From contig DNRQ01000070.1 of NCBI GenBank assembly GCA_003499925.1, positions 1-9,460 on the forward strand: 9,460 bases of DNA, read 5' to 3'. The notes below the pieces were generated by a model, which saw nothing but the letters and a program-made list of their open reading frames with translations, was not told the DNA's origin and did no database searches. The DNA comes from Geobacter sp. (lineage in GTDB: Bacteria; Desulfobacterota; Desulfuromonadia; Geobacterales; Geobacteraceae). The translations under genes and the position numbers were made by a program. Below, piece after piece: positions 6,818 to 9,460 of the stretch; the first letter of the stretch is position 1; each line of letters starts with the position of its first letter.

Positions 6818-6905
6818 GGGGGAGGCCGGGAGGGGGGAAGAGTGCGGCTTCTGCGACAACAGCCCCGGGGTTCCCCCTCCCTAACCCTCCCCCTCCGGGG
6901 GAGGG
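6805..6905. repeat. G/C-rich palindromic repeat element
   Basis: Three nested inverted repeats: CCTCCCCCC/GGGGGGAGG (6805-6825, loop GTA); GGGAGGGGGGAA (6828-6839) with TTCCCCCTCCC (6871-6881), one base bulged; and CCCTCCCCC/GGGGGAGGG (6885-6905, loop TCC). The block separates the truncated B12 gene from the convergent osmC gene, and the last hairpin could end osmC transcription. Similar C/T-rich palindromes occur at about 7701-7725 and 9401-9423, so this belongs to a repeat type scattered through the right half of the window. Confidence 0.75.
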
Positions 6906-6943
6906 AACTATTGGAGTAGCAGAGATTACCGGTCAATTGCGGT

Positions 6944-7369
6944 TCAGTCTTCGAGCTTCGCGACCAGCGATATATTGGTCTTCAGCACCTGTGATACCGG
7001 GCAGTTGGCCTTGGCGTCTTCGGCAATGGCCTCGAACTGCCCTTGGCTGATCTTCGGGATCCTGCAGGCTGTCTCCAGTTTGATCGCGGTTATCCTCCAG
7101 CTACCCTCGACGTTTTCCAGGTCAAGGAAGGCGGAGGTTTTGATCCGGGATGCCTCGAAACCCGCCTTGCCAAGCCCTGCGGAGAGCGCCATGGAAAAGC
7201 ATCCGGCATGCGCCGCCGCGATCAGTTCTTCCGGGTTGGTGCCATGCTCTTCAGCAAAGCGTGTCCCAAATGAGTAGGGCGTATCGGTGAGTACGCCGCT
7301 TTGAGTTGAGAGCGAGCCTTTACCTTCCTTCAGCGAACCGTTCCATACTGCTGCAGCTGTCCTTTTCAT
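6944..7369 (-). CDS. osmC: OsmC, thiol-dependent organic hydroperoxide peroxidase
   Basis: Complete OsmC peroxiredoxin of 141 residues, close in length and sequence pattern to E. coli OsmC (143). It reduces organic hydroperoxides through a cysteine pair. The peroxidatic Cys57 is in AAHAGCFSMALS and the resolving Cys123 in NCPVSQVL. The conserved TxSGVL (22-27), Arg37 and NPEEL with Glu48 are also present. The spacing of the motifs and the GTNPEEL/AHAxCFSMALS wording place it with OsmC rather than Ohr. It is cytoplasmic and acts as a homodimer in this family. GGAGG (7380-7376) lies six bases before the ATG. It is transcribed alone, converging with the B12-gene remnant, and the MITE-like element lies 106 bp upstream of its start. 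Confidence 0.95.
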   Translation of the reverse strand: MKRTAAAVWNGSLKEGKGSLSTQSGVLTDTPYSFGTRFAEEHGTNPEELIAAAHAGCFSMALSAGLGKAGFEASRIKTSAFLDLENVEGSWRITAIKLETACRIPKISQGQFEAIAEDAKANCPVSQVLKTNISLVAKLED

Positions 7370-7402
7370 GTTGGACCTCCTTTTTTGGTTCTTAACTACA
7401 TG

Positions 7403-7437
7403 CTAATACGAACTTCTGGATAATGGCAGAATTTTAT
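7403..7437 (-). promoter_or_regulatory. possible osmC promoter with an inverted repeat
   Basis: On the minus strand TTCTGC (7431-7426) and TATTAG (7408-7403) are spaced 17 bases apart; the -10 matches consensus at four of six positions and the -35 is weak. The interrupted palindrome TTCTG-N8-CAGAA (7414-7431) overlaps the -35 and could be an operator for a peroxide- or stress-responsive regulator. Speculative. Confidence 0.3.
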
Positions 7438-7463
7438 CGGCTTTCGGGCGAAAGTCTTCCCTC

Positions 7464-7474
7464 CTCCCGACCTC
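7464..7474. repeat. target site duplication, left copy
   Basis: CTCCCGACCTC abuts the left terminal inverted repeat; the identical 11-mer follows the right end at 7699-7709. An 11-bp duplication fits IS4-type insertion. Because the surroundings are C/T-rich, chance similarity is possible but an exact 11-mer at both boundaries is strong support. Confidence 0.7.
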
Positions 7475-7698
7475 TACTGCCATTAAGTTACCCGATTAGC
7501 GTCAATCTTCAGTGAGCTGGGTCACCCCCAATCTCCCCCCTTTGCAAAGGGGGGCGGGGGGGATTTAGCCCAGGTTGCCATAGAGCGCATGTTGCGACAG
7601 TGCTAAAATCCCCCTAAATCCCCCTTTGCAAAGGGGGACTTTCTGCGCCAACCATCGATACTGAAGATCAGCGCTAATCGGGTAACTTAATGGCGGTG
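7475..7698. mobile_element. MITE-like element, 224 bp, 39-bp terminal inverted repeats
   Basis: The left end (7475-7513) and the reverse complement of the right end (7660-7698) match at 34 of 39 positions, with 23 identical bases in a row (GCCATTAAGTTA CCCGATTAGCG) and then ATCTTCAGT. The element has no reading frame for a transposase, so it would be moved in trans. The same terminal sequence, ACTGCCATTAAGTTA, occurs twice more near 9356 and 9432. Terminal repeats with long target duplications point to an IS4-like parent, but the parent family is inferred, not seen. Confidence 0.78.
7535..7638. repeat. palindromic element nested in the MITE
   Basis: CCCCCCTTTGCAAAGGGGGG (7535-7554) and TCCCCCTTTGCAAAGGGGGA (7619-7638) are each perfect palindromes. 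They are also inverted copies of each other: the left one runs on into GCGGGGGGGATTTAGC and the right one is preceded by GCTAAAATCCCCCTAAATC. The pair therefore looks like a ~104-bp inverted-repeat element with a ~35-bp unique centre. AAATCCCCCTTTGCAAAGGGGG-type repeats are widespread between genes in many bacteria. Confidence 0.75.
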
Positions 7699-7709
7699 CT
7701 CCCGACCTC
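7699..7709. repeat. target site duplication, right copy
   Basis: Second copy of CTCCCGACCTC, directly adjoining the right terminal repeat. Confidence 0.7.
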
Positions 7710-7804
7710 CCCCCTCCGGGAGGAGGAGAGTTGAGAAGGGAGGGAGGGGGCAGGTGAGAGAGATAGAGGGAGGGGAAATGAGCCGGTTTCAGGAAGGTAT
7801 CCCC

Positions 7805-7817
7805 GTGCCGCCGGCAC
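7805..7817 (-). terminator. hairpin downstream of the NlpC/P60 gene
   Basis: GTGCC, loop GCC, GGCAC lies five bases beyond the stop codon at 7822. It has no T run, so it is a weak intrinsic terminator at best. Confidence 0.35.
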
Positions 7818-7821
7818 CGGC

Positions 7822-9210
7822 TTAACGAGACACCTTGCATCGGTCTGTGATGGTCGTTAGTTCCGTCGCCCGCTCCAGCAGTGAACCGCCGGGGACCAGG
7901 CCGAGCTCTTTTCCCGGCTCCAGGGTGGTTATGGCCGAGGTACCGACAACCTGCGTCCTCTCCCCCTCCCCCTCCTTGATCCGAATGGACCAGGCGCTGT
8001 GAAATACCAGCGGCCGCCCTTCCCTGTCTTCTCCGGCATAGAGCATGATATGGCCGGGTTTGTAGAGAAGCGTGAGAAAGGGGAGTGACTTCCTCTTGAT
8101 CAGTTCCTCCTTCTCCGGCGGCGCCAGTGCGGCTAGTTGCAGCCGTTGCCGGACCGAGGCGATCTGGTCCGCCGAGGTGCGCGGTATCCAGATCCCGAAT
8201 GGGAGGAAAAAGTCCCGCAACAGCGCCGAGCAGTCCCTCAACGCGTAGGATTCACCCCACCCGTATGGCTGCCCCAGCATCTGGTCCCCGAGCAGCGCGA
8301 CCTTTTCCTTGTTAAAGGGAAGGGGAAACGGTGCGGCGGCATCGCGCGGGATCCGGCTCGTGCGGGTTTCCGCCTTGCCCCCCTCCCCTGCCGAAGCGAC
8401 GCGTACCTCCCACCACCCGTTCCCCGCCTGCCCAAGCGGCAAAATGGTGCCGATCTTGGCCGGGAAAATGCCGATTCCCCTGCCGTCGGCAACCGGCTGG
8501 TAGTCCCGGACGATCACCAGAGGAGCCGACTGCATCCATGAGTCGATGAAGGCTGCATCAACAAGGGCCACGTCGCGCCTTTCGAGCCAGCCATTCGAGT
8601 ACCCGGTCTCGACAAAGTACCAGACTCCGTCCTTTGAGGTGTGGAGCACGCGTAGCGGCTCGTTCAGCTTTACCTGAGGGTTCGAAAGCATGTCGAAGGG
8701 AGCCCCTTCTCTGCGCTCGTAAAAAGGCAAACGCGTCGGAAGCCCGCGCAGATGACCGGGTGCCACAGCGATGGCCTTATCGCTCCGGGAAGGAAAGGTG
8801 TCCAGATCGCAATTATCCAGCAGTTCCTGCTTCTGTTCCCGCGCAACTTTGCGCTTGTTGGTACCATACCAGCCGCCTCTTGCGTCTTTCTTCATGGACT
8901 TGATTGACTCGGCAGGATCGTAGAGAGGAACAGATAAGGTCCAACGCGAAAAAAAGCGCTCTTTGAATTCGTCAAGGAGTTGACCGCTGCAGGCATCACC
9001 GATCATGAGCCTGTCACCGGCAGCCCCAGCCAATTCCGCGAAATTCTGCGGGATACGGCTCAGGTCTTCGATCTCCACATCGCGGGCAAGTGGGACATCG
9101 GTGGTCGCCCTTTTCGGGGGGACACTACAGGCAGTAAGATGAAGTGCGATGCAGATGACGGTAATTATTGCCAACTGCTGCCTGCGTCCCCTCATGGCAC
9201 AACCAGTCAT
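7822..9210 (-). CDS. NlpC/P60 lipoprotein peptidoglycan hydrolase with two SH3-like domains
   Basis: A 462-residue cell-wall peptidase of the NlpC/P60 type. These enzymes cut peptide stems of peptidoglycan, usually between gamma-D-Glu and meso-diaminopimelate. The start at 9210 is chosen because AGGAGG (9223-9218) lies seven bases upstream; a longer frame to 9258 has no such site. A lipobox LTAC (25-28) makes Cys28 the acylated first residue, so the protein is membrane-anchored. Domains: an N-terminal stabilising region (about 51-160, with GGWYGTNKRK), a first SH3-like domain (about 162-218, VWYFVETGYSNGWLERRDVA), a second (about 229-274, ending GWWEVRV), and the catalytic domain (about 300-450). 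The catalytic Cys327 is in LRDCSALLRDF, His387 in KPGHIMLYAG, and a third polar residue His404 in FHSAW. All key residues are present and the length fits this SH3b1-SH3b2-NlpC architecture. It is monocistronic in view. Confidence 0.95.
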   Translation of the reverse strand: MTGCAMRGRRQQLAIITVICIALHLTACSVPPKRATTDVPLARDVEIEDLSRIPQNFAELAGAAGDRLMIGDACSGQLLDEFKERFFSRWTLSVPLYDPAESIKSMKKDARGGWYGTNKRKVAREQKQELLDNCDLDTFPSRSDKAIAVAPGHLRGLPTRLPFYERREGAPFDMLSNPQVKLNEPLRVLHTSKDGVWYFVETGYSNGWLERRDVALVDAAFIDSWMQSAPLVIVRDYQPVADGRGIGIFPAKIGTILPLGQAGNGWWEVRVASAGEGGKAETRTSRIPRDAAAPFPLPFNKEKVALLGDQMLGQPYGWGESYALRDCSALLRDFFLPFGIWIPRTSADQIASVRQRLQLAALAPPEKEELIKRKSLPFLTLLYKPGHIMLYAGEDREGRPLVFHSAWSIRIKEGEGERTQVVGTSAITTLEPGKELGLVPGGSLLERATELTTITDRCKVSR

Positions 9211-9258
9211 CTCGTTTCCTCCTAACTTGAATCGTTCTACTGGGCCGCACAGCGACAA

Positions 9259-9264
9259 AGTATA
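9259..9264 (-). promoter_or_regulatory. possible -10 box of the NlpC/P60 gene
   Basis: TATACT on the minus strand (five of six to consensus), 48 bases upstream of the ATG. The -35 position reads CCGGAA, a poor match, so the promoter call is weak. Confidence 0.28.
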
Positions 9265-9355
9265 ATCTATTCCAATCTGACTTCCGGGATTTTTTTACTG
9301 TATTCGCTTGAGCCCGTGCTCCAACGACACAGCCTTGCTCCCTCCCCCCCGCCCC

Positions 9356-9372
9356 CACTGCCATTAAGTTAA
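9356..9372. repeat. solo MITE terminus, copy 1
   Basis: CACTGCCATTAAGTTAA shares its first 15-16 bases with the left end of the MITE at 7475, in the same orientation. The sequence diverges after GTTA. No inverted partner is seen before the window ends. Confidence 0.6.
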
Positions 9373-9400
9373 CAGGTGGCACCACCCTGCACGTCTCGCT

Positions 9401-9423
9401 CCCCCTCCCTTGATGGGAGGGGG
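9401..9423. repeat. perfect C/G-rich hairpin between the two MITE termini
   Basis: CCCCCTCCC, loop TTGAT, GGGAGGGGG. It is flanked by CACCACC (9380-9386) and GGTGGTG (9422-9428), which extend the pairing. The composition matches the palindromic blocks at 6805-6905. Confidence 0.7.
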
Positions 9424-9431
9424 TGGTGGGG

Positions 9432-9450
9432 CACTACCATTAAGTTAAGG
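9432..9450. repeat. solo MITE terminus, copy 2
   Basis: CACTACCATTAAGTTAAGG is a second copy 76 bp to the right in the same orientation, one base different in the first 15. It may be the left end of an insertion sequence or MITE extending past the window edge. Confidence 0.55.
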
Positions 9451-9460
9451 CGACGCCTGC

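Noticed and set aside
8137..8541. Plus-strand frames opposite the NlpC/P60 gene
   Set aside because: Arg/Pro-rich antisense shadows typical of GC-rich coding DNA.

Overview
The window reads like chromosome from a Geobacter-type member of the Desulfuromonadales. This is an inference from the gene set and from the many G/C-rich palindromic repeats between genes; no rRNA or other taxonomic marker is present. The left end is AT-rich and carries mobile DNA, while the right part (from about 6000) is GC-rich and looks more like core genome that has been broken up by repeats.

Left to right: (1) an IS66-family transposase on the minus strand, cut by the window start (1-420). (2) A small plus-strand exported or membrane protein of unknown function (780-1331), which converges on (3) a large secreted patatin-like phospholipase on the minus strand (1624-4272). 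(4) A gene-free stretch whose plus strand folds into a compact multi-branched structure (about 4471-4737), a candidate non-coding RNA of unknown class. (5) A minus-strand reading frame (4743-5323) that appears broken; it contains eight to nine 21-nt tandem repeats coding for an Asp/Glu/His-rich heptapeptide, and one repeat is 22 nt long and shifts the frame. (6) A near-perfect intrinsic terminator (5434-5471) with no recognisable gene upstream, then about 560 bp in which I see no gene. (7) A small basic protein with a good ribosome binding site (6037-6294). (8) The first ~90 residues of a B12-binding radical-SAM protein, cut off where a G/C-rich palindromic block begins (6509-6905). (9) osmC, a peroxiredoxin (6944-7369, minus). 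(10) A 224-bp MITE-like element with 39-bp terminal inverted repeats and an 11-bp flanking duplication (7464-7709), with a second palindromic element inside it. (11) A lipoprotein NlpC/P60 cell-wall hydrolase with two SH3-like domains (7822-9210, minus). (12) Two further copies of the MITE terminal sequence near the right edge (9356 and 9432).

The genes do not form one pathway. Patatin-like lipase and NlpC/P60 lipoprotein act in the envelope, and OsmC detoxifies organic peroxides. The more notable content is non-genic: the candidate structured RNA, the frame-shifting heptad repeat array, and the set of mobile inverted-repeat elements, one of which may have ended the B12/radical-SAM gene. No CRISPR array, tRNA or complete defence system is visible.
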